64,000 nt of DNA, taken from the NCBI RefSeq assembly GCF_954871325.1, contig NC_088779.1, positions 13,890,846 to 13,954,845 on the forward strand, given 5' to 3'. Each line of letters starts with the position of its first letter. The stretch's first letter is position 1. Positions 23,775-36,189 of the stretch are shown here, piece after piece. Source of the DNA: Gordionus sp. m RMFG-2023 (taxonomy: Eukaryota > Nematomorpha > Gordioida > Chordodea > Parachordodidae). Under the pieces are notes generated by a model that was given only the letters and a program-made list of their open reading frames with translations, did no database searches and was not told the DNA's origin. A program made the position numbers and the translations under genes.

Positions 23775-26700
23775 ATATAATTAATTTTTTGTAATGATTT
23801 TATAAATATTATAATAATTCCAAATCACTCATGTGATATTACACGCATTATTTTACAATAATATTTGATTCTTATAAAAAAAAAATATGATTATAAAATA
23901 AATTTGCATTGTTGGAATAAATAGTTTTGTAAAAAATGTATACATAATAAATACATAGTTTTGATATAATCATAAAAATTATAGAATAATTTTAAGTTTC
24001 ATTTTTAATTTGTGACAACATTTTCGTAATTTGTCGATTTGAACTATATATAAGATTTATAAGACGGACTATTTAAGATTGTATCCTCCCCAAAAATTTC
24101 ATGCTTTTCTAATTTTCAATTAAAAATGATCAATAAAATTAACAATTAAAATACCTGTTAATTCTTCGATGTTGAAATCTGGTTTATTAGAAAGGTGAAT
24201 AGGAACAGATTTGGAAGAAATTAAACTTGATTTTTTACTAGAAAATTTTTTCCTATAAAAAAACGAATGTGATGTGCCTCTTTTACGCAAAACTGGAATC
24301 TAATTATTTTTAAAAAAAATCTGAAAAATAATTGCTATTAAAAAAAATTAATACATTTTCTATGATAATTTAAAAAAGATCATTCTATAAAAACGTAAAT
24401 GGAATTACAAGTTCCCAAAAAACAATTTTAGAGTATTTGGGGATGATTAATTCTATTAACGTAATTTTGATAATGATTTTTTAAATTTAATTACAGTAAT
24501 AGGCAAGTAGTTATGAGCAGAGGCGTACCAATACCAAGGCTAGTCCTAAAATTTTTACCCAAATTTATTGTAGTAAAGATTTTTTTTATATAAAACAAAC
24601 TAACTTTTTTTTGTTATTTACTAATTTATTTTATTAATCTTGGTTCAAATATGCCATAAATGAATGGCCTGACTTTTTCCAGGTGATGAAAATGCTTAAT
24701 TTTTTCAAATATTATTTATTTTAGTCTGAAATTCTAAAAAACCCTAAAATTACCCTAAATAGGAAATTTAAACCGTTACAAGATCATTTAAAAATATATA
24801 TAAAATTTCAAAATTTATTTGACAACTATATCAATAAAATGATTTAGGCATTTTTTAAAAATTCTAATTAGAATTGTAGAGCGTTTGTTATTTATTTATT
24901 GTTCATTTTCAATTTTCACTTAAAACAATTTACAATTTTTTAAAAATATTCTATTGGATCAAGAATCACAGAATGAAAATACAAAATATTTGAATTCGGG
25001 TCAGGCTTAAAATTCGGCCTGGTAGGTCTCTGATACCCTACTTATACTTTATTTATTATTAGTAAAAAAATATTTCAACATTGTACAAAAGATTTTAAAA
25101 TTATCTCAGTGCTGCTAGATCCCACCACTCTCGAAGGTTTAAAATAAATAATTATATAGGAATAAAAAAATGAGATAAACCTAATCCAGGGTCATCTTTT
25201 CCCTCTGGATCAGGAGATATTTTTGTATATATATTAACGCATTTATTTTAAAAAAATGATTTATAAATCATAAAAAAATTTTTTAACATTATTTTGATTA
25301 GTAATTGAAAATAATTAATAAGGTAGTTACAACACAAAAAAAATAATCTCTAGGTGAATAATATATTGGATACTGTTGATTAATCATATTTATTTTACTG
25401 ATATTTTCATTGAATTAAATTTACATCATGTATAAGAGAGTTAATAAATATATATAAAATCCAACATCGAACATGGTTTTTAGGATTTAGCACAGATGAA
25501 GAAATTAAACCCGGTAGATCTCTAAAAAAATCAATAAATTTTGGGTTTGTTCTTTAAAAATATAATTTTTTAATAGTAAATTGTTGAGATTTCGACTCAA
25601 TAGAGATAAAAAGTATCGGCCTTGATATCGATGCATCTCTAGCTAAGAGATAAGAAGCTATAATTCTGCAAATATTGCATTGGTCCTTTTTTTTAAATTT
25701 TTTTATTAATTGTGTTTTTATCTATTAAAGAATTTGTTTTTAAACTGTATAAATGAAAGTTTTTTACATTATGGGATAAGCTTCTAAATATTTTTTAAGT
25801 ATCAAATAAAAGTACATGAACTTTGCAGAAATTTAGTGGAGTATGCAATAGAGGGATAGAAAAATAGTTGCAGTAACAATTTTAAAATCTTTGAAGGGTT
25901 TAACCCATTACTTCTGAAGGGTTAAAAGATTTTAAATTGAGCTAACTTAATAAATTTTAATATTCATTATGAAAAATAACCTATTATTTACCCTTTTCGT
26001 TAAATTCATTTTTTTAAAGTTGCATATACTAAATGCTTAAGATAATATGTATTGCTCGCTGAGTATACTAATTAGCTAAGATCCTTTTGGATTTAGAAAA
26101 TTAATTTATTTCTAAGTGAATACTTACTCACCAACCATTTTGATAAAATTAACTGCTACGAATCTAGGACTATTCAAGCATTATACGTCATAATTATATT
26201 AAATTAGCTTTTGATTAATTTCTTTTGGAGACAAAAAAATGCATGCAGCATTTCTCGTGCTAAATCCAATGTAAAATGTGAAATATCGATTTGTAAAATA
26301 GAAGAAGTATATGTTACTTGCATGTATATAAATGATTGGCGACCATCCAAATTATAAAAAAATTAAAATAAATTTCCTACATCCAAAGAGGTTGTAAACT
26401 CATCCTCGTGACATCGGACCTTCGTTATTTAAAATCAAAGTGCGATATTTTACAAAATTTGGAAGATGACAAAAAACGTAATATAAAGGGGAAAAATATA
26501 TTAACATAAAGACTGAATAATTTAAAAACAATTATGAAAATGATATCTATAACCTTCAAATAATAAAATATTTAAATTGAATTCAGAAAACGTAGCCAAA
26601 TATTCGGCCATTATAATTTATGAATATTATTTCTTTTCTCTGTAAAAAATTGTTATGATCTACTTAAGGTATTTTAAACTTAGTGACAACGTTCTTCATT

Positions 26701-26844
26701 TGAATAAAATGTTAGAATCAAAATTGTTCAAAGATTTACAAATAAATTAAAAATTTTTATATAAAATAATAAGATATGGTTTCATTAGATAAGACGAATA
26801 TTTGAACCATTACCAATTATTTTTATAAGTTTCTTAAAACGTGA
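23775..26844. other. Intergenic region between convergent ATIC and DUOXA
   Basis: About 3 kb of A+T-rich DNA. AATAAA motifs near 23896 could end the ATIC mRNA, though such motifs are common at this base composition. Repeat scraps: 24505-25030 (gaggcgtaccaataccaagg ... attcggcctggtaggtctct), and an element end 'gatatcgatgcatctctagc' near 25626 that matches the start 'agagatgcatcgata' near 41190. No coding segment recognised. Confidence 0.45.
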
Positions 26845-28286
26845 TCAAAATTTAAATACCTGTGTAAATGGTTCGAAATGTGATAATTTTGATGAGTAAC
26901 AAAGATCATTTGCAAAATTTAGTGAATGGAATTTGGGATCATTAAAAGAGCAAAGCGAATCCGAGACACCCTTCAAACCATGATTTAAATTATTTTTGAG
27001 CATGTTACATTTCCCATTCATTTCAATATCAACATTATCCTTGTCTATTGCATTATCATATTTATTAAATGTGCCATTCTTTTCAAGTCGATTTTCACAC
27101 TTGTCAATATCGCTTATATCATCTTTATGTTGCATACCTAATTCGATAGGGTCTTGGAAATATATATAACTTATATTTATTGTATATTATATGCCTGCTA
27201 AATAATCCTCATATTCTTGCAGAACGTCTATTCCAAAAAAAGCCATTAAATGAGCATAACATTTGGAATCTGCAAAAACGATTGCTAGTCCAATCATAAT
27301 TGATTGGATACCTGTTATATGTTATATAAAAATTATGTTGTGCTAAAAATTGAGTTTTTTAATATAACTAATAAGGTTAGTTGCTCATATAATAATTAAT
27401 ATACGCTGACCTAAATAGAACGTAGTCCAAAAACTGATTCCAAATGAAAATTGTAAAATTGAATCGCCTAAGTGTATGTGTAATGGAACAGGACATTTGA
27501 CTAACCAAAACACAAAATTTGCTGTTAATAAACTTAGACCAGTCAATATCCAAAAGAAGCCACTGTATTTAATACATATGTACACCAAAATGTTTGCAAG
27601 TAACCAAAATGGCAGGGAGAGCCTTATAGATATATGGGGAAAAAGAGTAAAATTAATTATACAATAACACGAATTGAATGAAAAACAGATTTAAATTTTA
27701 AATTTCATGGTGTGTCTAATAAATTATTACCAAATCAATATATGGCTATAATAACCGGCTAAACGATAATGTCTACCCCATCTAATTTTTTCAGCATCCA
27801 TTAAAAAATATTGTGCGACCCAGAGTATGGGTGTGGGCGTGCCTCTTATTCGCGCCTCGTTATATTGACCAATAAATTTCCCTGATATGGGGGAATGATA
27901 GTTTTGAACCCCTTGTTCCCATTCCCACCTGAAAGCTTCGTTATAGTGTATATGGCTTAAAATGATATTGATATTGTGTTTTTGACTAGATCTTTGGGAC
28001 GCATTAGTTAACGGATTAGTTGACGAGTTTGCATTAAGATAAAATTGACTCATATGATTAGACTTGATTTTTGATTGAGTAATTATGGCTGGGTCTATAT
28101 TTTTTAATAAAGCATACAAGAATGTATAAATTAACATATATATACCTATCCCCTTCAACGAAACGTTAAACCCTCGCAACCCAATATGCACAGAAATTTG
28201 GCAAATTATATTTTTCTTCGAGGCAACGCTAAAAGTGGTAGAGGTTATAATCGAAGCTGTTTCCCAAGAGTATGAGTAATTACATA
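26845..28286 (-). CDS. DUOXA: Dual oxidase maturation factor (DUOXA), N-terminus not found
   Basis: Multi-pass ER membrane protein that lets dual oxidase leave the ER and act as an H2O2-producing complex. Exons read on the minus strand: 28286-28146, 28094-27731, 27622-27411, 27311-27195, 27152-26845. Family matches: HIGLRGFNVSLKG, HYNEAFRWEWEQGVQNY, GTPTPILWVAQYF, GRHYRLAGYYSHILIW, CPVPLHIHLGDSIL...FWTTFYLG and IMIGLAIVFADSK, in the order of vertebrate DUOXA1/2. The extracellular loop carries potential N-glycosylation sites (NVS, NSS, NAS). The C-terminal tail is hydrophilic, ending FTQVFKF. A stopless 51-bp stretch (28095-28145) reads through but is probably an intron. The intron before the last exon seems to have a GC donor. 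The first transmembrane segment and PGIRG-type motif must lie upstream (above 28286); I did not find them. Confidence 0.88.
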
Positions 28287-30607
28287 CTGTATATAAATAT
28301 ATAAAAAAATTCTTAAATTGATATTTTTGTAAATTTTTAAAATGTTTAGATTTTTGATGTGTATATTTATAATATTATATTTTAAAAAATTAATAAATAA
28401 CATGGTAAAAAATAATGTTAAATAAATAGAAAGCTTATATCCATCATCTGTTTAAATTGCTCTTAGTTTTCTCGATCTCAGGGCTTTTCTTAATTAATCT
28501 TTCGGGTAATTAATATGATGGTTCGGGAATTTTATATGCTACGCAAGTGCAGAGAATTGGCTTTTTGTTATATGATATTGTGACTTAATTTTGTTTTGAT
28601 TGTGCGCCAGGTTTGACTTACGGATAAATAAAACAATAGTTAAGCTTCCTATGTGGAGAATAGAAATAATTAAGAATCACATTAATTTTACTAATTGCCT
28701 AATCTTTGACAAAGATAACTTCCTAAAAAATTGATTAGGGAAAGCATCGAATCGTTAAAACTAAAAACAATTTGAACAGGGAGGATGTATTTAACCTCCC
28801 TATCAAATGGAAGAGCTTATTATCCCCTATCAATGTCATTAATATACTGTAGATGACCATTCATTCATTAAAATACATATAAAAGTATACATATATAAGA
28901 GTCGGCTGTCGACCATGATTTCTGTGATTTGGGGCTTCGAACTCGTTAAATATAAGGTGCAGTTTCAAAACTAGATCAAATTCGTTAGCCCGGTTTGGTT
29001 CAAAGTGGGTTGGGTCAAATAAATTAATTTAGAATCCAAAAGCGTCAATCAAATTATAAAAATCAAATATTTAATTTTTGAGAATCTAAATTTAAAGGCT
29101 ATTTATAAAGGTATATAATATTTTATTCAAAACTACACTAAAACAAAATACAATATTAATGTCTCAAATATTGATTATCATTTTAATAATATACATAATT
29201 CGATGTTTATAATTTTAATACAGGAATCCGTGGCGTCAGTAAGGGGTTATAGGACTCGAGCATTATCAAAATTTTGGAAATAACTCTCAAAAATTTAAAA
29301 ATTCAATTGACAAAAATTTTAAAAAAAAATACAAATAAAGTAAAAAATATTAGTTTTTGCTTATTTATAAAGATGGTGACTATGAGTACCCAATTAAACT
29401 AAAAAGTCTAATGACGCCCCTGATAGGGCATATGTGATATGATATAAATAATGGGAAAAAAAATGATAAAATAAATTCTATTTGCATAATTATATCATAT
29501 TTGAAAATTAAAATAAAAAAAGCAATTTAATTTTAAAAATATTCGCCTGAATCTGAAATTGAAAATGGGTTAAGTTTACAAATAAATTCATCAGAACCTG
29601 GTTTCCAGCTATGAGTTCAGTTCGGTTAAAAGTCCTGAATTGACTAAATGGCATTTATGTTTTTATTTTAAAAAAAATATTCTATTTTAATTCGATATAA
29701 ATGAAAAATGTCATTTAATCGGTTCCCGTTCTAAATCGCTTAAAATAAAAAAATAAATTGGGAAATTCACTTATATCTCATAGAAAATTTTTAAAGTAGT
29801 TTTAAAAATAATATAATAGATGATAAGGAAGTAAGCGTTCGGATTTAAATTGAGTTGTTTTTAAAAAAATTGCTAAAAATGGGATAATACCAAAAGAAAC
29901 TCCATTTCCCATCTTTAGCCATTTTTTCAAAAATTCAATTTAAATACGAGTGTTTATTTTTCTACCATCAATTAATATTATTTTCAATATTACTTAAAAA
30001 ATTTATAGGAGATAAGCGAGATTCTCACTTTTTAGGGATCCGATTTCATTTAATCTCCGTGTAGACTACAAAATAGAATCTATAGCTAATTTATTTTGCC
30101 TATTTCTCTCAGTTAATGTTAATCAGTACATAAGGTTGTGTTGAACAATATGTGACTTTTCCTGTTTGGATCGCCACTGCCAATTTTTATATTATATTAA
30201 CCCTACCTCCTAATATATTCACTTTTCTACCTCTCTAACCCCTATCTACCTACTCGAGGAGGTTGATTTAGTTTAAAATTAAAAGCGACCTTCTACGCTT
30301 CAACAGGGATTTATATCTTTGAGCTATAATGAAACTTAAAAATGTAACAAATCTTTTCATATACATATATTATAATCATAGGTGGCACAAGCTATCAAAA
30401 CAAAAAAATGCAAAACACCGATAACGCAAAACTATTAAAATATGTACTGTTTAACATAACCCATTTCTTTCATTATTTATGTTAGAATTTATTTTTTATC
30501 CTAAATTTTCTTTAATTTTATGTTTTCTTGACAATAATAACTAAAATGTTGTTTAAACGTCGGAATAAATTTTAACTTAATTTCTCATTAAATGTGTTAT
30601 GCCATTA
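28287..30607. other. Region upstream of visible DUOXA; repeats
   Basis: Mostly A+T-rich DNA. 28920-29760 has words ('ggtttggttcaaagtgggtt', 'gagttcagttcggttaaaag') that look like an eroded hAT-type element. Missing DUOXA 5' exons are expected in or above this stretch, but no convincing transmembrane exon was seen. Confidence 0.35.
29221..29422. mobile_element. Short hAT-like MITE ('caggggcgtcattag' end)
   Basis: The right end, 'aagtctaatgacgcccctg', matches the right end of the repeat at 58522-58919 ('aagtctagtaatgcccttgg'). The left end, 'caggaatccgtggcgtcagt', is a weaker inverse. No coding. Confidence 0.45.
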
Positions 30608-30865
30608 AAACGACAGCTTCACAGGTGGCGGCGTATCGATTTAGACGCCACCACAAAAATAGGCGGCGGCGTCAATTTTTCTAACTTATATTTTTTTAAT
30701 TAAAATTATAAATTTATTGGAAACACTTTTAAAATTTTTTTTTGCTTTATTATGCAAATTTCGAATTAAAACTATAATTTAACGATTTTTAACTTATAAT
30801 TATCATGTATAAATATTATTTTATTTAGATTTATAAGATATAATGATGATCTTTTAGAGTTCAGA

Positions 30866-31070
30866 GTGAGCCCAGCTATGAAAAATACACGTTCGCTGGG
30901 TGTACTTGTAGCTGGACCATACAGGGCTATTCTAACTAATATTGAAAGCTTAGGAAGATGTGATGCTATTATCTTCCAAAAATCTTAGACATCTTCTATC
31001 TCTAAACTATAAGATTAAAACAAAGAATAACACCTTTTTTAAGACTAGTTATGCTATATTTGAATGTTTA
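30866..31070 (+). mobile_element. LINE reverse-transcriptase scrap
   Basis: The plus strand reads AGPYRAILTNIESLGRCDAI and, after a frame change, KNLRHLLSLNYKIKTK. This resembles the stretch 'PYRxxLxxIExxQRRAxxII...NLRHLSYxxRLxxL' near the end of jockey/CR1-type RT proteins. It is short and decayed, so the family within LINEs is uncertain. A 65-codon open stretch at about 31330-31526 may be further LINE sequence. Confidence 0.4.
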
Positions 31071-31879
31071 TATATATTTTAAAAGGTTACGCTATTTGAA
31101 TTATATAACTTTCTTACATTTAATATTATCTTATGGAGGTCAATGTAATTGCATATTAGTAGAAGTTAAATTGGATAATTATATAAATGTATATATACCA
31201 AAAGAATTATAAATAAAATTCATTATCGTTTTTTAAACTTTAATCGATTTAATAAGTTAAATAGTCTTGTTCCAGATTTTTGTGATAAATTGATGAATGT
31301 TTGATAGTTAATATCTTTAGATAATCGAATTCTGAAGCAACTTCTGTGGTTTCACATTCGGTTAATGACAACAGAGGTAGCTATCATCTTTATCCAGCAT
31401 TATTTGCAAGAATTTACAAAAGAGTTTATTTGGCGTAACATTGGTTCTCTTATTATTTGTATCAGTTTTAATATGAAGGATCCAAAATGTATCGAGGTAA
31501 AAGATTTTGCTGCAAGGATAAGGATATAATGTAGTTGTTACAAGATTTTATAATGCTGTATCCATTATATATGTTAGTCCTGCTATATTTATATATATGT
31601 TATGATGGCAATAAAATAAAAATCAAAAATAAATTTTATATGATAAGGAGTTGTGGATTGCACTAAGAAAATATTGTATTACTCCTTATATAAATGATGG
31701 TCTTACACAAAAGTTTTGACAGATCAAATCATTGACTCAAAATTATAATCTATACTAACTATATACAGAATACAGATGATAAAATCTTACCTTTTTAAAA
31801 CTTATTTAAAATAAATCTTTTTAGGATTAACGAAGGAATAGGATTAATTAAAATAAGAAATATATAATAATATTTCAAT

Positions 31880-32292
31880 TAGTGATCTGCATCGGGCCTA
31901 ATTTTTCGAGCCCGGCCCGAAATTTTTTTTAGAAAAGTTTTGCCGGCCCGGCCCGAACCCGAAATTTTTTTTAAAAAAATTTACCGACCCAGCCCGGCCC
32001 GAATTTATTTAAATATAGAAATTAATCTTTATAATTACTCAAAATAAGATATATGTTATATGTAGTTTAGTTTCAATAAATAAAATCAAATATTTTTTTA
32101 CATAAAAAATTCAATATAAAATTGATAAATTTAGATATATTTAAAAAAATATCCAAGGTCCGACCATACCCGCCCCGAATTTTTTTTTAAAATATTAGGC
32201 CCGACCCCGAATTTTTTTTAAATATTAGGCCCGGCCCGAACCCGATTATTTTAAATAGAATTAGGCCCGACGGGTAACTTTGCAGATCTCTA
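31880..32292. mobile_element. hAT MITE of the TAGNGATCTGCA family, with target duplication
   Basis: Ends TAGTGATCTGCA / TGCAGATCTCTA form a 12-bp imperfect inverted pair. Flanks are a perfect 8-bp direct repeat, atttcaat (31872-31879 and 32293-32300), diagnostic of hAT-type insertion. The interior has direct copies of 'ggcccggcccgaa' near each end around a 200-bp A+T-rich core. No coding. Confidence 0.9.
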
Positions 32293-32599
32293 ATTTCAAT
32301 ACCTTTTCTGTATTAATCACAAATAAAATGTTATAACAAATATTATTTAATAATTTTAAAAATTAAAATCGCATTTTTAAATAATTTTAAATATATTTAT
32401 AATATTATTTTTCTTCAAATTATAATTCATAAATATATAAATAATATTTTTAATAATAAAAAATATCCATCACGCCGTCATGTCACCAGATTTTTACATC
32501 AGCGGCGGCGTGTTGAGCGCCAACAGTTTTTGGCGGTGGCGTCGTGAGCGGTTTATTGGCTCTGCGGGGCACAGGTCAAAATATAGATAATTAATAAAT

Positions 32600-33032
32600 A
32601 ATAATATTTTGCCTATTATCACCATCATTAAGTATTTGAAATTTTTAGAGACTGGTAGAAAATTAGTATGATTTTAAAATCTGGGGAAAATTATTTAGAC
32701 TGACCAAATTTAAAAGTCAAAACCGAGGAAAATGGGGAAAAATTATATCTGGACCAGGCGTGAAAATGGGCAGCCTATGATTCATTTAAATATTAAAAAA
32801 AAATTATCATTATGGCTAAAATTATGAAAAAAGAACATTTGCTTGATTTGATGATAAAATGTCTATGGCAAAATATATAAATTAAATGTCATTTTATATG
32901 TTAAATTTTTTTTTATCGTGACATAATTATATAGTGAGGTTATATAAAGGAATAATAAAAGAAGTTATTTCAAGTAACAGGTTTAATTTATTTCATTTTT
33001 TTTATTAAAAAAAATTGATATTAATTTTTTAG
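32600..33032. other. A+T-rich spacer
   Basis: No recognised gene or repeat. Ends in a T-rich acceptor-like stretch leading to the orphan exon candidate at 33033. Confidence 0.3.
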
Positions 33033-33121
33033 GATTCGTGACAAAAATTAACAATAACTTCTTTTCAACTGATAAATCCATGCGTAAATTTTTGGAATTA
33101 AAGTATTTAATCAAGTCCAAG
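33033..33121 (+). CDS. Orphan exon candidate, unidentified
   Basis: An 89-bp open segment with a good acceptor (ttaattttttag) and a near-consensus donor (CCAAG/gtaaga). Read as FVTKINNNFFSTDKSMRKFL then ELKYLIKSK it looks like real, charged protein sequence rather than translated A+T-rich spacer. I do not recognise the family, and no partner exon could be joined with confidence. It could be part of an unknown plus-strand gene between DUOXA and ATP5MG, or a chance open frame. Confidence 0.3.
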
Positions 33122-33477
33122 GTAAGAAATATCCAAGTTCAGGGTTAACTATACAATTTAATATTCCCAATAAAATATATCGTGTAAACAGAATTCCAAG
33201 AAAATAAATATAAAAAAAATTATTTTTTTGAAATCGACTTTTTTTTTAATTGTCTTTAATCATTTTTATTTATTTATGTTAAAAAGTGAGAAAAACATGC
33301 CTGCACTTTAAATATAAAAATTGATCCATTGTATTATTTAATGAATTTTTAATATTTCCTAGATTATAAGCAATATTGAGACTAGCACTAAATAATTTTT
33401 TTTTTAATAAGTATGATGACTGGTTAATTATTCCTCAATTTGTAATAAAAAAAATGTTTATCGGTATTTAAAAATGT

Positions 33478-33750
33478 ATGAGGGATCTGCTGGCCCGGAC
33501 TAAAACACGGCAGTAAAATTTATAATAAAATCAAGCCTAATGAGACCTATTTTTTTTTATTTATAAAATTTGAATCGGACCAATTAAAAAAAAAATTTAA
33601 ATTATATAAATTAATTAGTAGGAAAATAATGAAGAGCTTAATATTCATTTGGACTGGGCCATAAAATTATTAAAAATTAAAATCGGGGCAGGGTATAAAA
33701 TATTTTTCAAATCCGGATCTGACCGTGTAATAGGTATTTCTGAAGGTCTT
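33478..33750. mobile_element. Eroded hAT remnant of the TAGNGATCTGCA family
   Basis: Begins 'gagggatctgctggcccgg' and holds 'actgggccata', 'atcggggcagggt' and 'ggatctgaccgtg' words between A/T runs. The right end is not clear and no target duplication is visible. Confidence 0.4.
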
Positions 33751-35031
33751 TGATCAAAATTTACCTTGATCTCATTCCCTAAATTCTATCATTTTATTTT
33801 AATAAAAAAGTTTTTGCTAGATTTAAATAACACAAAGAACCGAGTCCAATTTGCAGCTCTGGTTATTGATATACAAAAAGTTTAAAAAAAAAGAATCCAA
33901 AGAGAAACTATTAAAAAAGCCTTAATTTTGATTATACTATTATAATTTCAAAAAAATAAGACAACGAAAATCAATTTTTAAGAATAGGATGGATAAATTA
34001 AGACGGGCAAAAATTTTGTTGATATTAGCATATTGGGGTTGATATCTATATGCATAAGGTTACACTTTTTTAAAACATATATTTTCCTTATAATTTATAA
34101 AAAAAAATTTAGATATTAATTTATATAATTAAACCTTTAATTCTTTTGAATAAAAAAAAAGAACGCAAAAGACTGGTCGAAAATCATGGGGAAATATTGG
34201 TGTTAAAAAATAAGGTCAGATATTTTATCAAAACATAATTTTCTTTCAAGATTTTTAATTTCACAATTCAAGAAATATAAGATATTATTTTAACCTTTGG
34301 TAACTTAATATAATTTTAAAAAACTCACAAATTATATAATTTTTTGTTACATTAACCAAAACATTTATGTTCAATGAATCGTTTTTAAAAATAAAGTGAA
34401 TGGGTGTAGAGGAAAATCATTTGGGTTCGGCGGGTTATTTTCTTTTCTTGTATAGAGGTATGTGTATGAGTTAGTTGAGATAATGTCAGCAGAAAATATA
34501 ATAGAAACCTCCTGAAGGTCAGAATTTTTTTCAAAATTCAATTTTCAAACCCGGCCCATTTTTCTTAAATTTAAGCCAGGCCTGATTTTTAAAATATGGA
34601 TCATTTTAAGATAACATTTCGAATTCTAAAAAATTTTGGCTGTATTTATATTGTTTCGAAAGGAAATTAAAGGTATGAATAGTTAATAAATTTTAAATGC
34701 TTCATTATATTCCAAAATTCCCCGCTGATTAATTGAAATTGTAAAATTATTATATTTGTATATAAAAAAAATTTTTTAGTTTGAGTTTATGAGAGTTAAT
34801 GGATTTAAATGATACAAATCAAAATGATTATCCAAGGGGAAATAAGATGGATAAATCTTATAAACTTTGATTGAATGACAACCAATTGAGCTATGAGAAA
34901 TAGGATAAACAACTTATAAAAATTAATGCCCATATTATTGAAGGAAATTTTATTAATAATAATTACTAGTTAATAGTCTGACGAAAAATTTTCTATATTT
35001 AAAAGCACCTTATTTCATTAGAATTCTAAAC
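33751..35031. other. A+T-rich spacer
   Basis: A possible short coding-like stretch at about 34154-34213 (KKKERKRLVENHGEILVLKN) ends at AAG/gtcaga, but it is short and unsupported. A G+C-richer patch at 34500-34600 (cccggcccattt, agccaggcctga) is another hAT-like scrap. Nothing else recognised. Confidence 0.3.
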
Positions 35032-36166
35032 AGGGGTTGGCAATCTTTTCGACCTCATATTGATTGTTTGGAAAAATCTATGTGTTTGTTTAATAAAAGA
35101 AGCTTCAAAAAGAAAACTTTTATAGATCAAGAAATTGAAATTCTTTGATAAACAAGATCAAATATTTCTCAAATTATATTTGCGATATGAAATAGATGTA
35201 TTGAGGCAAATTGCTCCTGCCTCCTGTTTATATAAACATTATTGCTTTTTATTAATAACGGCTTAAAGTTGCGAATGGAGGTTTGAGATTTTTATAGTCA
35301 ATTAATGCTTAATTTTAAGGGTAATGTTATATGATGTTGATCAGCATATAGCCATTTGCTAAACAACGAACAACATTTTAAAAATTTCATTAAGACTTAA
35401 ATATATATTAACAAAATCAAGTGGTCGAGTCCTATCTAGTATATATCATTCCCCATTAGCACTTATTTCTCCTGGGCATATGTAATAAACATTTTTGGGG
35501 ATAATTTGCAAATTAGTAGTTGCAACATTTTATAAAAGAAGCACATCTTGAGCTAATATTAATTAGTTTAAATAGTACAGTATGTTGATTTATATAGTGA
35601 GTATAGTTGGGTAATCAGTATATTTTGAGCCGTTTAAGCTTTTTAGCCGGTTAAAAAATCGTCTAACCCGAGTTGTAGGTCGAAAACTATCACTTTGGGC
35701 CCCGGGCTTTCTTCGCCGTAATTTTAACGGATTTTCTCTGTCACGCGCCTGTAGATTGAGCCAAATTAGCCGACATTTAGCCATTACCCAACTATAATAG
35801 TGAGATAAAAATTGGAAATTTGCAAAAATTATAAAGAGATCTAGTCAATTGTTTTTGACTGGGTAAATTATTAATAGGGTCTATTCCTTTAAAAACTAGC
35901 TTTATTAATTTAAGGAACTGATGCGAAAAAATTTTAATTTTATATTGGCTAGTTTGTTGTTATGTAATAAAAATCGAATTGTGGGATGCAGATACTTAGC
36001 AAAATACACTTAAGTCGAGTAGATTTCTCATTTTAGTTTAGTTCTTCGTCAGATTTGATCATAAGTATGATTTTTTTAACATCGTTTTTTTTTAGATTCA
36101 GGGGTGTGATTCGTTAAGGTGTTTTTTATTAAGACCAGACATACAAAGTACAACTTGCCAACCCTG
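35032..36166. mobile_element. hAT-like element, ends CAGGGGTTGGCAA / TTGCCAACCCTG
   Basis: Left CAGGGGTTGGCAATC (35032) and right CTTGCCAACCCTG (36166) form inverted ends typical of hAT elements. I could not match an 8-bp target duplication. The interior shows no clear transposase, and a smaller hAT MITE (35602-35796) is nested in it. Confidence 0.55.
35602..35796. mobile_element. hAT MITE, TIR TATAGTTGGGTAAT, with target duplication
   Basis: Ends TATAGTTGGGTAAT / ATTACCCAACTATA are a perfect 14-bp inverted pair. Flanks are a perfect 8-bp duplication, atagtgag (35594-35601 and 35797-35804). The 195-bp interior is more G+C-rich than its surroundings (gggccccgggctttc) and non-coding; a 64-codon open frame on its minus strand is a by-product of composition. 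Confidence 0.9.
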
Positions 36167-36189
36167 CGTTTTTTTCCAATATAAATTTA

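Larger units (their letters stand above)
30608..32575. mobile_element. Composite repeat bounded by G+C-rich 'ggcggcg' ends
   Basis: 'cacaggtggcggcgtatcg ... ggcggcggcgtc' at 30620-30675 and 'agcggcggcgtg ... ggcggtggcgtcgtgagcgg' at 32490-32575 stand out in an 80% A+T region and are partly inverse to each other. Between them are a LINE scrap and the hAT copy 31880-32292. Both edges have 'cacagg'. The superfamily is uncertain; hAT is my best guess. Confidence 0.4.

Noticed and set aside
28617-28644. Short exon candidate (SLTIVLFI) for the missing DUOXA transmembrane segment
   Set aside because: It has acceptor- and donor-like borders, but its phase cannot be joined to 28286 through any visible exon, and the PGIRG-type motif is absent.
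35590-35784. 64-codon minus-strand open frame rich in Arg
   Set aside because: It coincides with the hAT MITE 35602-35796, a TIR-bounded non-coding repeat.
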